Made by a program: the position numbers and the translations under genes
Shown here: positions 1 through 8,997 of the stretch, piece after piece
Position numbering within the stretch: the stretch's first letter is position 1
How the letters are laid out: each line of letters starts with the position of its first letter
DNA from: Flavobacterium cutihirudinis
GTDB lineage: Bacteria; Bacteroidota; Bacteroidia; Flavobacteriales; Flavobacteriaceae
Direction: 5' to 3'
Length of the DNA: 64,000 nucleotides
NCBI RefSeq assembly: GCF_003385895.1
Contig: NZ_QRDQ01000007.1
Span: 558,001 to 622,000 of the forward strand
Notes under the pieces: generated by a model
What the model saw: the letters and a program-made list of their open reading frames with translations, nothing else
What the model was told of the DNA's origin: nothing
The model's database searches: none

Positions 1-809
1 CACATCTTTTGGAAGCCCTAAAAGCGAAAGGCGCGACTTTTTATGGTTCTAGTCTCAAAACGGATGCATGTATTTTGTCCAAATTTCCTATCGAGTCTAC
101 AGCATCGATAAGTTCAGAATCGGTTACCAAATGTATGATCAGGTTGAACAAGAAAACCAGTGTTGCCGTATATGCAGCGCATTTAGATTATACGCATTAC
201 GCTTGTTATTTGCCGAGAGGTTACGACGGAATTAACTGGGAAAAATTACCGGAACCCATTTTAGATACCGAAAAAATTCTGAAACAAAATATCGATTCGC
301 AACGTGACGAAGAAATAGCACTTTTTGTAAAAGATGCTCAAGTAGAACGTCAAAAAGGAAATCTGGTGCTTCTAGGAGGTGATTTTAATGAACCTTCGCA
401 TTTAGATTGGACAGCAGCAACAAAAGATTTATTTGATCATAACGGCGTTATTGTTCCGTGGCACACCAGTGTAACGCTTAAAAATAATGGATTTCTGGAT
501 GCTTACAGAGTAAAATATCCTGATCCGGTTAAAAATCCGGGATTTACCTGGCCAGCTTATAACACTGATGTGGAGTTGTCAAAACTATTATGGGCGAAAG
601 ACGCCGATGAAAGAGATCGTATTGACTTTATCTATTTCTATCCAAATAAAAAGCTTTCGCTAAAAGATGCTGTAATTGTTGGACCTGTAGCAAGTATAAT
701 AAAAGGAAAAGGAGTGGAGACTCCCGACGGAGATATGTTTTTAAAACCAAACGGTATATGGCCGTCAGATCATAAAGGGGTTTTGGCTACTTTTTCGATT
801 GCTGATTAA
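1..809 (+). CDS. Endonuclease/exonuclease/phosphatase family protein (5' end outside window)
   Basis: This is the C-terminal part of a metal-dependent phosphoesterase of the DNase I-like (EEP) fold. The frame is open to the left window edge (codons for H-L-L precede the first possible TTG at base 9), so the true start lies upstream. Three conserved blocks of the fold are visible in order: GGDFNEP about 123 residues after base 9, RDRIDFIYF near residue 206, and the terminal SDHKGV with the catalytic Asp-His pair near residue 254. Substrate cannot be told: the family covers nucleases, sphingomyelinases and phosphoinositide phosphatases. The insert rich in aromatic residues between the first two blocks suggests a secreted or periplasmic member rather than a DNA-repair nuclease, but this is inference. 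A 30-bp hairpin follows the stop. Confidence 0.85.
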   Translation, partial: HLLEALKAKGATFYGSSLKTDACILSKFPIESTASISSESVTKCMIRLNKKTSVAVYAAHLDYTHYACYLPRGYDGINWEKLPEPILDTEKILKQNIDSQRDEEIALFVKDAQVERQKGNLVLLGGDFNEPSHLDWTAATKDLFDHNGVIVPWHTSVTLKNNGFLDAYRVKYPDPVKNPGFTWPAYNTDVELSKLLWAKDADERDRIDFIYFYPNKKLSLKDAVIVGPVASIIKGKGVETPDGDMFLKPNGIWPSDHKGVLATFSIAD

Positions 810-840
810 CTTGAAACTTTGAAGTTGTGCGAAGTCTTAG

Positions 841-870
841 GCTGTGCAAAGTCTCCTGACTTTGTACAGC
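841..870. repeat. Hairpin after the EEP-family gene
   Basis: GCTGTGCAAAGTC and GACTTTGTACAGC form a 13-bp stem with one G-T pair and a TCCT loop, 31 bases after the stop codon. There is no T-run after it on the plus strand, so it looks more like a short palindromic repeat than a classical terminator. Confidence 0.6.
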
Positions 871-929
871 GAAAATCATTGTAATCTAATGCATAATTTA
901 AATCTCGGATTACGTTCTTTCATGCATCA

Positions 930-1140
930 TTTAGGTTCTGAACCCCATCGTTTAGGTTCAGAACTCCATCGTTCAGGTTCGGAACCTCAAATTTGACGTC
1001 CGGAACCCCAAATTTGAGCCTCATGACGTCAAATTTTACGTCAGGCAACGTATATTTTGAGGTTCGTGACGTCAAATTTGAGGCTCGGAACCGAAAAATT
1101 GGGGTAAACAACCTCAACTATGGATGTTGGGACGTCATTT
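930..1140. repeat. Degenerate tandem array, 21-bp period, about 10 units
   Basis: Successive units of 20-22 bases run CATCATTTAGGTTCTGAACC, CATCGTTTAGGTTCAGAACT, CATCGTTCAGGTTCGGAACC, CAAATTTGACGTCCGGAACC, CAAATTTGAGCCTCATGACG and so on. Each has an AT-rich half (CAAATTTGA) and a half with its own small palindrome (GGTTCNGAACC or GACGTC). Because the period is a multiple of three, the minus strand stays open for 65 codons with a 7-residue repeat (LNDGVQN/LNDGVLN); I read this as a by-product of the repeat and not as a gene. Confidence 0.8.
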
Positions 1141-1226
1141 ATGTAGAAAATTGGTCTATTTGTTAGTGCGAGCGTGTGTCTCGCTCTTAGTGGCAAAGAT
1201 TTGTTTTTTATTTATGTTTTTGATTA

Positions 1227-1964
1227 TTAAATGGAGTTCTCATCAGATTCTATTTGCTTTAATCTTTTATTGATGAGTTTGATCATTTTTTTGTAGAGAA
1301 TATTCAATTTTTTAAACTGTTCAATACTGTCATCGGAGCTCTTTTTTTGTAAAGAATAGGTTTCTTCTCTGAGTGAATTCCTTATTAAGGTTTGTTTGGC
1401 AAAATCACTTTGCGCTTGACTTAACTCGAATTCAGCTTTTGAATATTTATAATGAAGTTCATTTACCGCCTTTGTCAAAATAAATTCTAATTCTATTATG
1501 CTGATAACTAAGTCTTTTTTTAAGTCAATAAATTCTTGATCTTGCATGAATAATGTTAAATGAGCTTCAGCTAAATCACTATCGTACTGTCTTTTGGCAA
1601 ATTCTTTTAAGGATTGCTTTATTTCTTGATAATTGTTTATGTCATAATTTGAAAAACTAAAGCGTATCAAATAGTAAAACCATGCTGCAATATGTTTATT
1701 GAATGCGAAAAGAGCTTCGCGTTCTGCGTTCTTTAAATTTAAACGATGTTGATTATTAAATGAAATTTGTGCTTTTAATATTTCATTTTGCTTTAATAAA
1801 TCTGATTTTATATTTTCGACTATTTCTGTTATTTCTCCAATATCTTCCTTTGTGGCTTGATTTGTTGCTTTTGTTTCAAAATATTTTGGCCAAAAATTTT
1901 TGAATATATAAAAAAATGCAAGCGAAAATAATATGAGTAAAAAATTATAAAAGTATTTCTCCAT
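1227..1964 (-). CDS. Membrane-anchored coiled-coil protein, unknown function
   Basis: The 245-residue product is not recognised as a named family. It has one strongly hydrophobic N-terminal segment (about residues 5-25, rich in Phe and Leu), then a linker with ATKEDIGEITEIVE at about residues 37-50. From memory, similar ATKEDIxxIT stretches follow a single membrane anchor in many uncharacterised bacterial proteins. The rest is almost entirely charged helix with coiled-coil character (about residues 45-90 and 160-240), with an aromatic patch around residues 92-108. It likely sits in the inner membrane with a cytoplasmic helical body. The gene lies alone between repeats and another membrane coiled-coil gene in the same direction; the 190-base gap argues against tight coupling. 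The low GC and lack of known homologs suggest accessory DNA. Confidence 0.7.
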   Translation of the reverse strand: MEKYFYNFLLILFSLAFFYIFKNFWPKYFETKATNQATKEDIGEITEIVENIKSDLLKQNEILKAQISFNNQHRLNLKNAEREALFAFNKHIAAWFYYLIRFSFSNYDINNYQEIKQSLKEFAKRQYDSDLAEAHLTLFMQDQEFIDLKKDLVISIIELEFILTKAVNELHYKYSKAEFELSQAQSDFAKQTLIRNSLREETYSLQKKSSDDSIEQFKKLNILYKKMIKLINKRLKQIESDENSI

Positions 1965-2157
1965 TTTTTATTTAGTTATTTTTTGTGTCTGCTATTTAAA
2001 TCGATAATTTTTCCCTGCTGACGCCAGCTGTCTTGCTAGTAAACATTATCATTATATAAGTATTTTCAGAACGAGATGGGTAAATTAGTGAAAATTTTGT
2101 AATTAAGGATTTTAAAATGTAATTGGTTTTATCGTAATATTCAATAAGTAAAACTCA

Positions 2158-3417
2158 TCATTTTCCACCACTAAAAAATTTGCCTACCAAATCATTTGGC
2201 ATTGTTGGTGACGAATCTTCTTTGAGTAAACCGGTATCTGCTCTACTAAATAATGATTGCATAATTAATTTTTTCTCTTCTGAATCAATTTCAGATTCTT
2301 TTAATAAGGCGAGATAGAAATAAGTTAAAGTATGTCTTTCTTCTGAATCTCTTGCTAAGTGGAAAGAACTAAACATTACTTTGGAAACTGCTTTTATGCA
2401 GAAAGCAAGAAAAGCGATTAATGTTATGTATATTATTGACCATCTAATTGCTGCACTATGATCACCTTTAAAATAGCTTGTAAATATCTGCTCCGGACTT
2501 CGCCATAGCAACTCATTTAACGAATCGCAAACTAATAAAACTAAAATAATTAGACAAGTAAGCGCAATCCAGCCTTGTCGTCTTAATTTTTTAGCTCTTT
2601 CTGACCAGTAAGTTGCAGGTCCTTCTAGTTTTAATTTTTCTTTATAAGTTTTTTCTAACTCTCCTATCTTTAGTTTTGAATCTTTGTCAAAAGTTTCAAA
2701 TTCCCCTTTGGTATTAATAAACCAATCTGAATAAGTTTTTTCTTTATCTGTTTGAAAATCATCAATTCTTTTTACATATTCATCATATTTATCTGATCCG
2801 TCTTTCAAATGATCTACTAATTGTTTATCAAGTTCCGGTAATCGATTTTTAAAATTATTTTTAAGTTGTTGAAGAGATGTTTTTTCAGCGCTTACTCTTT
2901 CAGATAATTTGTTTTCCTTAGATTTAAATTCATATGCGGCTAAATATCCTTCAAATATTTTTTTGTTGTTTATATGCTGGTTAAGGTCACCAATTAAATA
3001 TGTAAAAGCGCCAAGAAAAGATGTTTGATTAGATTGATAAACTCTTAATAGAAAATCAACTTCAGGAGAATCATAAGTAAAAATATTTGTATTTCTCCGA
3101 TTAATATTATTAAGCACGTTTACAAAATTAGAATCTAAGTCTGAATCATCTTCTATAGCAGAATATGATTCAACAAAATTTTCAATTTCTTGTTTTTTAC
3201 TTATAAAATAATTTTTTGAATCAATAAGTTCCGTTGGTAAATTTTCAAATTCTTCCCAGCCAGAAATTTGTTCATCGAGAAATTTGTGATATGAAGCTAG
3301 ACCTTTAAAGTTTTGAGTTGAATTAAGAGTCGGAAACGAGATATTAATTTCTACAGAATTAAACCAATTGAAATTGGTCATCTCGGTTATTCGCTTTTTA
3401 AATTGTTTTGTTTCCAT
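2158..3417 (-). CDS. Membrane protein with long coiled coil (DUF6161-like)
   Basis: This 419-residue protein has a soluble N-terminal part, a long charged coiled coil (about residues 165-270), two membrane helices (about 283-302, GWIALTCLIILVLLVCDSL, and 331-350, IIYITLIAFLAFCIKAV) and a conserved-looking tail containing ARDSEERHTLTYFYLALL and LFSRADTGLLKEDSSP. The arrangement and the tail fit what I recall of the DUF6161 family; that assignment is from memory and no function is known. The protein would be held by a hairpin in the inner membrane with both ends in the cytoplasm. It is followed on the minus strand by the other orphan coiled-coil membrane gene. A role in sensing or scaffolding is possible but nothing in the sequence proves it. 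Confidence 0.7.
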   Translation of the reverse strand: METKQFKKRITEMTNFNWFNSVEINISFPTLNSTQNFKGLASYHKFLDEQISGWEEFENLPTELIDSKNYFISKKQEIENFVESYSAIEDDSDLDSNFVNVLNNINRRNTNIFTYDSPEVDFLLRVYQSNQTSFLGAFTYLIGDLNQHINNKKIFEGYLAAYEFKSKENKLSERVSAEKTSLQQLKNNFKNRLPELDKQLVDHLKDGSDKYDEYVKRIDDFQTDKEKTYSDWFINTKGEFETFDKDSKLKIGELEKTYKEKLKLEGPATYWSERAKKLRRQGWIALTCLIILVLLVCDSLNELLWRSPEQIFTSYFKGDHSAAIRWSIIYITLIAFLAFCIKAVSKVMFSSFHLARDSEERHTLTYFYLALLKESEIDSEEKKLIMQSLFSRADTGLLKEDSSPTMPNDLVGKFFSGGK

Positions 3418-3590
3418 TGAGTTTAACTAAATTAATCGTTGCTTTTTTAATTTAACATGGATCGATGATTATTATTTCATTTTCTTGTTTCTCAAATATA
3501 TGTTTTTTTTCTTCCCAATTTTTAAAATTATAATATTGAGGGATAGGGCACTTTCTTGATTCTAAGGATAATAGTTTATGAGTGTTTTAA

Positions 3591-3629
3591 AAAAAAATCG
3601 GTTGAAAACAAAATTCAACCGATTTTTTT
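3591..3629 (-). terminator. Terminator after thrC
   Basis: AAAAATCGGTTGAA and TTCAACCGATTTTT pair in a 14-bp stem with a short A-rich loop, flanked by T-runs on both strands. It lies 22 bases past the thrC stop and closes the thr operon. Confidence 0.85.
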
Positions 3630-3651
3630 TAAGCTTAAAAGAACAAATAAA

Positions 3652-4941
3652 TTACCCTAAGAATTCCTTCAATTCCTCATAACTCTTAATTTTCACACTA
3701 ACTTTCTCCTCATTAATAACACTCTCAATCTGACCAGGAATCGGAAGTGTAATGCCTAAAGCAGGTTCAACAACATCCAAAAACTTTATAGGATGCGCCG
3801 TTTCTAAGAAAATTCCAATAGCATTGCTATGTTTCTCCAATTCTTTTTTCAAACCTAAATAACCAACAGCACCATGCGGTTCTGCGATATAACCGTCTGT
3901 GTAATAAATGTTTTTTAGAGCAACTAATGTTTCTTCATCAGTATAACTATAAGAAGAGAAGTCTTTTTCGAAAGCTTTTAAGTCATTGTTGTACAATTCC
4001 TGAATCCTAATAAAGTTGCTTGGGTTTCCAACGTCCATGGCGTTAGAGATTGTTGCTTTAGAAGGTTTTGGATCGTATTTTCCGTTTTCTAAGAATCTTG
4101 GCACCGTGTCATTTACGTTTGTAGACGCTACAAAATGCTCAATTGGCAAACCTAATTTCTTTGCCATAATTCCGGCGCAGATATTCCCGAAGTTCCCGCT
4201 TGGGCAAGAGAAAACTAAAGGTTTGTTTTGGCTTTTCAACGCTTTGTAAGCAAAGAAGAAATAGAACATTTGCGGTAACCAGCGCGCAATATTAATAGAG
4301 TTTGCCGAAGTCAGGTTTTTATGCGCTAAAGTTTCATCTAAAAACGCTTTTTTTACCATATCCTGACAATCATCAAAAACACCGTCAACTTCAAGCGCTT
4401 TAATGTTTTGCCCTAAAGTGGTCAATTGTTTTTCCTGAATATCGCTCACTTTTCCTGACGGATATAAAATGACAACATCAACGCCGTCAACGCCTAAAAA
4501 TCCACTGGCAACAGCTCCGCCAGTATCTCCGGAAGTGGCTACCAAAACGGTGTTTTTAGCGTCTTTTTTATCTTTATTGAAATAACCCAAACAACGTGAC
4601 ATAAAACGCGCTCCAACGTCTTTAAACGCCATTGTAGGACCGTGAAATAATTCTAACGAATAGATTCCGTCTTCGACTTTCACCACCGGAAAATCAAAAA
4701 CTAAAGTCTCGGCAATGATTTCTTTTAATTTATCTGCAGGTATTTCATCGCCAACGAATTGTTTGATCGCTTCAAAAGCGATTTCTTCGTGGCTTAAACT
4801 TTCGATTTTATCAAAAAATGAAGGATCAAGCGGTGTAATACTTTCTGGGAAATATAATCCTTTGTCAGTGGCTAATCCTTGTATAACAGCTTCTTTGAAA
4901 GAAACTTTTGGGGCATTATGGTTTAAACTGTAGTATTTCAT
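3652..4941 (-). CDS. thrC: Threonine synthase
   Basis: ThrC converts O-phospho-L-homoserine to L-threonine with pyridoxal phosphate, the last step of threonine synthesis, in the cytoplasm. The 429-residue length matches the longer bacterial class. The PLP lysine is in the block ELFHGPTMAFKDVG (Lys107), and the glycine-rich phosphate-binding block TSGDTGGAVASGF follows near residue 140. SCPSGNFGNI near residue 245 is another family landmark. The start MKYYSLNHNAPKVSF is typical. It is the last gene of the thrA-thrB-thrC group, but 346 bases filled by a large palindrome separate it from thrB, so it may depend on read-through past that structure or on its own promoter. Confidence 0.96.
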   Translation of the reverse strand: MKYYSLNHNAPKVSFKEAVIQGLATDKGLYFPESITPLDPSFFDKIESLSHEEIAFEAIKQFVGDEIPADKLKEIIAETLVFDFPVVKVEDGIYSLELFHGPTMAFKDVGARFMSRCLGYFNKDKKDAKNTVLVATSGDTGGAVASGFLGVDGVDVVILYPSGKVSDIQEKQLTTLGQNIKALEVDGVFDDCQDMVKKAFLDETLAHKNLTSANSINIARWLPQMFYFFFAYKALKSQNKPLVFSCPSGNFGNICAGIMAKKLGLPIEHFVASTNVNDTVPRFLENGKYDPKPSKATISNAMDVGNPSNFIRIQELYNNDLKAFEKDFSSYSYTDEETLVALKNIYYTDGYIAEPHGAVGYLGLKKELEKHSNAIGIFLETAHPIKFLDVVEPALGITLPIPGQIESVINEEKVSVKIKSYEELKEFLG

Positions 4942-5031
4942 TTCTATGGCTTTAGGCTGTAAGCAATATGCTTTAGGCTTTTCCTATGTTTGCTTATAGC
5001 TTTTGTTTTTTATTTTTAATTATCTCTTCGT

Positions 5032-5270
5032 TTTGTCAGGCTGAGCGGTCCCGAGGCTTCGGGAGAAGCCCCGCAACGTATAGACATAAAGTAAATTCTC
5101 GACGTTTGTCATTTCGAGGAACGAGAAATCGCACTCGAAACTCCGTATAGAAATTCGCCAATCTTTGTCGGCATACTAGTGTGATTTCTCCTTACGTCGA
5201 AATGACAAACTGAACGTGCTATACTTTGCGGGGCTTCTCCCGAAGCCTCGGGACCGCTCAGCCTGACAAA
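5032..5270. repeat. Nested palindromic element between thrB and thrC
   Basis: A 45-base arm at 5032-5076 is repeated without mismatch in inverted order at 5226-5270. A second inverted pair lies inside it: GTTTGTCATTTCGA at 5104-5117 and TCGAAATGACAAAC at 5198-5211. The outer ends read TTTGTCAGGCTGAGCGG, a terminus also seen at 52915-52991. No coding frame is present. The element resembles a REP- or MITE-like mobile palindrome. Confidence 0.85.
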
Positions 5271-5287
5271 CTTGTCTTAATACTTCT

Positions 5288-6208
5288 TTACAAAATTCTT
5301 ACGCCGTCTGGATTAATCTTCGAAACATGAATTTCATACGGTAAATTCATTTTTTCGTAAACGTCGCTCATGGCTTTTGCGATTTTTTCAGCGGTATCTT
5401 TTCCTCGGCTTAAAGCGAAAATAGATGGACCAGAACCTGAAATTCCAGAACCTAACGCGCCGTTTTCGTAAGCCGTTTGTTTTATCTGGTCGAATCCCGG
5501 AATTAAAACACTTCTTAAAGGCTCAACGATTTCGTCGTGAAGCGATCTACCGATTAATTCGTAATCTTTGGTGTATAAACCAGCGACCAATCCGCCTACA
5601 TTTCCCCATTGCATAATCGCGCTTTTAAGGGAAACGTTCTGTTTTAAAACCGAACGAGCATCAGATGTTTTCAATTCAATCTGCGGGTGAACAACCGTTG
5701 CGTATAATTCTTCCGGACTGTCAATTCTGATAATATCAAGCGGCGCATAACTTCTCACCAAAGTAAATCCGCCTAAAAGGGCAGGAGCAACGTTGTCGGC
5801 ATGCGCGTTTCCGCTGGCTAATTTCTCGCCCTGCATCGCAAACTGAACCAAATCTTTACGAGAATAAGGTCTTCCTAATAATTCATTAATTCCGAAAACC
5901 GCTCCGGCAGAACTTGCAGCACTGCTTCCGATTCCGCTTCCAGCTTTTATGTTTTTGTAAATTTCGATTTCGAATCCAAAATCCAATTCGTCTAAAGTTT
6001 CTAACATCGCCAAAGCCGCAACTCCGGAAACGTTTTTCTCGGTTTCCAAAGGCAAATCGGCACCGACAATTTTAGTGATTCGAACTCCTTTTTGATCGAC
6101 TTTTCGAACAATCATTTCATCGCCCGCATTGTCTAAGCAAAGTCCAAGTACGTCAAATCCGCACGAGAGGTTTGCGATAGTTGCTGGGCAAAATAGTTTT
6201 ATTTCCAT
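5288..6208 (-). CDS. thrB: Homoserine kinase
   Basis: ThrB phosphorylates L-homoserine with ATP to O-phosphohomoserine, the substrate of ThrC. The 306-residue protein is a GHMP-family kinase: the ATP-binding block AGSGIGSSAASSAGAVFG lies near residues 92-109 and the C-terminal GSGISGSGPSIFAL near residues 253-266. The N-terminal MEIKLFCPATIANLSCGFD is the usual start of the family. It sits between thrA (147-base gap with low-complexity repeats) and thrC. The product is cytoplasmic, with control most likely through the leader upstream of thrA. Confidence 0.96.
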   Translation of the reverse strand: MEIKLFCPATIANLSCGFDVLGLCLDNAGDEMIVRKVDQKGVRITKIVGADLPLETEKNVSGVAALAMLETLDELDFGFEIEIYKNIKAGSGIGSSAASSAGAVFGINELLGRPYSRKDLVQFAMQGEKLASGNAHADNVAPALLGGFTLVRSYAPLDIIRIDSPEELYATVVHPQIELKTSDARSVLKQNVSLKSAIMQWGNVGGLVAGLYTKDYELIGRSLHDEIVEPLRSVLIPGFDQIKQTAYENGALGSGISGSGPSIFALSRGKDTAEKIAKAMSDVYEKMNLPYEIHVSKINPDGVRIL

Positions 6209-6355
6209 CTTTTTAAAGGTTCAGAGTGGCAAAGGCTCAGAGGTTCAGAGGTTTTTGCAACTCTATATTTTATATTTAGGTTAAGGTTCAAAGAGGCAGA
6301 AAGACAAAGAGAAAAAACCTTTGTCCCTTTGCGCCTTTGAACCTTTGTCCCTTTA
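6209..6355. repeat. Low-complexity words in the thrA-thrB gap
   Basis: The gap consists of repeats of the words GGTTCAGAG, GGCAAAGG and CAAAGAG, the same vocabulary found at 49577-49620, 49684-49740 and 51655-51690. No gene is convincing here; a 62-codon minus-strand frame (6199-6387) is made of the repeat itself. Confidence 0.6.
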
Positions 6356-8803
6356 CTAAACATTTCCAATTCTAATAACGTCTGCAAAAATTCCTGATGC
6401 TGTTACCGCAGCTCCGGCTCCGGCTCCTTTGATCAATAAAGGCTGATCTACGTAACGGTCTGTGTAGAACAAAACGATATTATCTTTTCCTTCTAAATTG
6501 TAAAAAGGATGATCTTTTGGGATGAATTGCAGTCCAACGCTTGCTTTTCCGTTTTCGAATTGCGCCACGTATTTCAATCTTGAATCTTTTGCTAAAGCTT
6601 CATTATAAATACCTTCAAAATGTGAAGCATGTTTGATTAACGAAGCAAAAAAGTCTTCGTTGTTTGTTGTTGCTAAACATTCTACCGGTAAAAACGATTC
6701 GTTTGCGATAGCATCAATATCCATTTCGTAACCGCTTTCGCGAATTAAAATCAGGATTTTACGAGCCACATCAACACCGCTTAAGTCGATTTTCGGATCT
6801 GGTTCTGTGAAACCTTGAACTCCGGCTTCTTTCACCACATCGTGGAAAGAATTGTCTTTGTCGAAATTGTTGAAAATGAAATTCAAACTTCCTGATAAAA
6901 CCGCCTGAATTTTATGCACTTTATCACCAGAAGCAATAAGATTTTTTACAGTATCAATAATTGGTAATCCCGCACCAACATTCGTTTCAAATAAAAACGG
7001 AGCGTTGTATTGGCGAGATAAGCTTTTTAGTTTTTTATAATTGTCGTACGCAGATGAACAAGCAATTTTGTTACAAGTTACAACCGCAATACTTTCTTTT
7101 AAGAATTTCTCATACATTTCAGATACGTTTGCATTTGCTGTGATATCAACAAAAATGCTGTTACGTAAATTCAGTTCTTTGGCGCGTGCGATGAATTCTG
7201 TCGGAATTGCAGCTTCTCCTTTTTCTAAAGTCGATTGCCAGTCTTTTAATGAAATTCCGTCCTCATCAAAAATCATTTTTCTTGAATTTGACAACGCAAT
7301 TACGCGAACATTGATTTTTAAAACCTCTTTTAAAAATTTTCTCTGATTGTGAATCTGTTCGATGAATTTTTCGCCCACATTTCCAACTCCCATTACGAAT
7401 AAATTCAGCTGTTTTGTGTTTTCTTCAAAGAAGTTTTCGTGTAAAGTATTCAATGCTTTTTTAACGTCTCTTTCGTTAATCACAGTCGAAATATTTCTTT
7501 CAGAAGCACCTTGCGCAATCGCACGGATATTTACGTTGTTTTTTCCTAAAGTAGAGAACATTCTTCCGCTTAAACCTTGGTGATTTTTCATGTTTTCACC
7601 AACCAAAGCAATGATGCAAAGGTCTTTTTCGACATAACATGGATCGATTTTGTTCTGTGAAATTTCGACTTCAAAAGCACTGTTAATCGCAGCTTCAGCA
7701 TTATCAGCATCCGAATTTAAAATCCCGATACAAATTGAATGCTCAGAAGAAGCCTGAGTAATAAAAATCACGTTGATTTTTTCCTGAGACAATACTTCGA
7801 ACAAACGTCTTGACGAACCTGCAACTCCAATCATTCCAGGACCTTCAAGTGTCAATAACGAAATATTATCAATATGACTAATTCCTTTTACAACAGTATC
7901 TTTTGATAAAACAACATCAGAAATCAAAGTTCCTTCGGCCTCTGGCTCAAAAGTATTTTTGATTAAAATCGGAATATTTTTTCTCAAAACAGGCTGAATT
8001 GTTGGCGGATACAAAACTTTGGCACCAAAATGTGACAATTCCATTGCTTCCTGATACGAGATGTTTGCAATTGGTCTTGCTTGTTTTACGATTTTCGGAT
8101 TTGCAGTAAACATTCCGTTTACGTCAGTCCAGATTTCCAATTGTTCAGCATCGATTGCTCCGGCGATAATTGCAGCAGTATAATCAGATCCGCCGCGTCC
8201 TAAAGTCGAAGTGATTCCGTCTAAAGTTTGTGCGATAAATCCAGGAAGAATATTGATTTTTGCTTCATTTTGAGCAAAATAATCTTTAATTAATTGATTC
8301 GAAACTTCAAAATTCACAACTGCTTTTCCAAAATCGGCATTGGTTTTAATCAATTCGCGACTGTCTTTGTAAATCGCATCGTTATTGATTTGCTGATACG
8401 CTTTCGCTATAATAAAAGAAGACAATAATTCTCCAAAACTTAATATAGTATCAGAAGTTCTTGGTGATAATTCGCCTAAAAGGAAACAACCGTCCAATAA
8501 AGTTTCTAAATGATTGATAATTCTTTTTACGTGGCTCAACAAACTGCTTTGTTCGCTTACCGGAATCAATTCTTTTAGAGTGTCAAGGTGTTTTTTCTCG
8601 ATTTCTGCAACGACTTCTCTAAAACTTTCGTCGTTTGCTGCTGCTTTTGCTGCCGCCAGCTGAAGCAAATCGGTTACTTTGCTTAATGCTGAAACTACTA
8701 CAACCAGTTTATCTTTTTCAGCTTTTTGTTTAACAATTTCGAGAACGAGTTTTATATTTTGAGCATTGGCAACCGAAGTTCCGCCAAATTTTAATACTTT
8801 CAT
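6356..8803 (-). CDS. thrA: Bifunctional aspartate kinase / homoserine dehydrogenase I
   Basis: ThrA catalyses the first and third steps from aspartate to threonine. The start is set at the ATG at 8801-8803, giving MKVLKFGGTSVANAQNIK; an in-frame ATG 17 codons upstream gives an atypical extension and is rejected. Residues about 1-290 form the aspartokinase (KFGGTSV at the start, GRGGSDYTA substrate loop near 204). Residues about 300-445 are two ACT-type regulatory regions, which in homologs bind threonine. Residues about 450-815 are the homoserine dehydrogenase (VMGVGNVGEKFIEQ nucleotide-binding loop, then the FEPDPKIDLSGVDVARK-like block, here FTEPDPKIDLSGVDVARK). The 815-residue length matches ThrA. 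It is the first gene of the operon and follows a Thr-rich leader peptide. Confidence 0.96.
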   Translation of the reverse strand: MKVLKFGGTSVANAQNIKLVLEIVKQKAEKDKLVVVVSALSKVTDLLQLAAAKAAANDESFREVVAEIEKKHLDTLKELIPVSEQSSLLSHVKRIINHLETLLDGCFLLGELSPRTSDTILSFGELLSSFIIAKAYQQINNDAIYKDSRELIKTNADFGKAVVNFEVSNQLIKDYFAQNEAKINILPGFIAQTLDGITSTLGRGGSDYTAAIIAGAIDAEQLEIWTDVNGMFTANPKIVKQARPIANISYQEAMELSHFGAKVLYPPTIQPVLRKNIPILIKNTFEPEAEGTLISDVVLSKDTVVKGISHIDNISLLTLEGPGMIGVAGSSRRLFEVLSQEKINVIFITQASSEHSICIGILNSDADNAEAAINSAFEVEISQNKIDPCYVEKDLCIIALVGENMKNHQGLSGRMFSTLGKNNVNIRAIAQGASERNISTVINERDVKKALNTLHENFFEENTKQLNLFVMGVGNVGEKFIEQIHNQRKFLKEVLKINVRVIALSNSRKMIFDEDGISLKDWQSTLEKGEAAIPTEFIARAKELNLRNSIFVDITANANVSEMYEKFLKESIAVVTCNKIACSSAYDNYKKLKSLSRQYNAPFLFETNVGAGLPIIDTVKNLIASGDKVHKIQAVLSGSLNFIFNNFDKDNSFHDVVKEAGVQGFTEPDPKIDLSGVDVARKILILIRESGYEMDIDAIANESFLPVECLATTNNEDFFASLIKHASHFEGIYNEALAKDSRLKYVAQFENGKASVGLQFIPKDHPFYNLEGKDNIVLFYTDRYVDQPLLIKGAGAGAAVTASGIFADVIRIGNV

Positions 8804-8827
8804 TTTTGTGATATTTTTTATAAGGTG

Positions 8828-8854
8828 CAAAGATTTTGAGTAACAAATGTTCAA
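8828..8854 (-). promoter_or_regulatory. Possible internal promoter directly before thrA
   Basis: On the minus strand TTG (8852-8854) is followed after 16 bases by AATCTTTG (8828-8835), one base off the Bacteroidota -7 consensus TAnnTTTG, and then CACC. It would give a leader of about 20 bases before thrA and bypass the leader peptide. The call rests on consensus only. Confidence 0.4.
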
Positions 8855-8949
8855 TGATTATCAACTGTGAACTGAAACTGAAAACTGCGACTTTTTTTCT
8901 TTGTAAATGTTTTTCATGTGTCCAGTAACTCTCTTCTTTCAAGAAAAAA

Positions 8950-8997
8950 GTATAGGTAACCTAGGATTATATGTAAAAATGTATACCCCTAAGGGGT
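8950..8997 (-). promoter_or_regulatory. Candidate attenuator hairpins after the Thr leader peptide
   Basis: On the minus strand a 5-bp stem ACCCC-TTA-GGGGT (8985-8997) overlaps the leader stop codon, and further on TAGG-TTA-CCTA is followed by TACTTTTTT. Both stems are short and I cannot fold them; the placement between leader peptide and thrA is what an attenuator would need. Confidence 0.35.

Noticed and set aside
920..1117. 65-codon minus-strand frame with LNDGV heptads
   Set aside because: It is the direct result of the 21-bp DNA repeat; no ribosome binding site or family resemblance.
6199..6387. 62-codon minus-strand frame between thrB and thrA
   Set aside because: Made of GGTTCAGAG-type low-complexity words and overlaps both genes.
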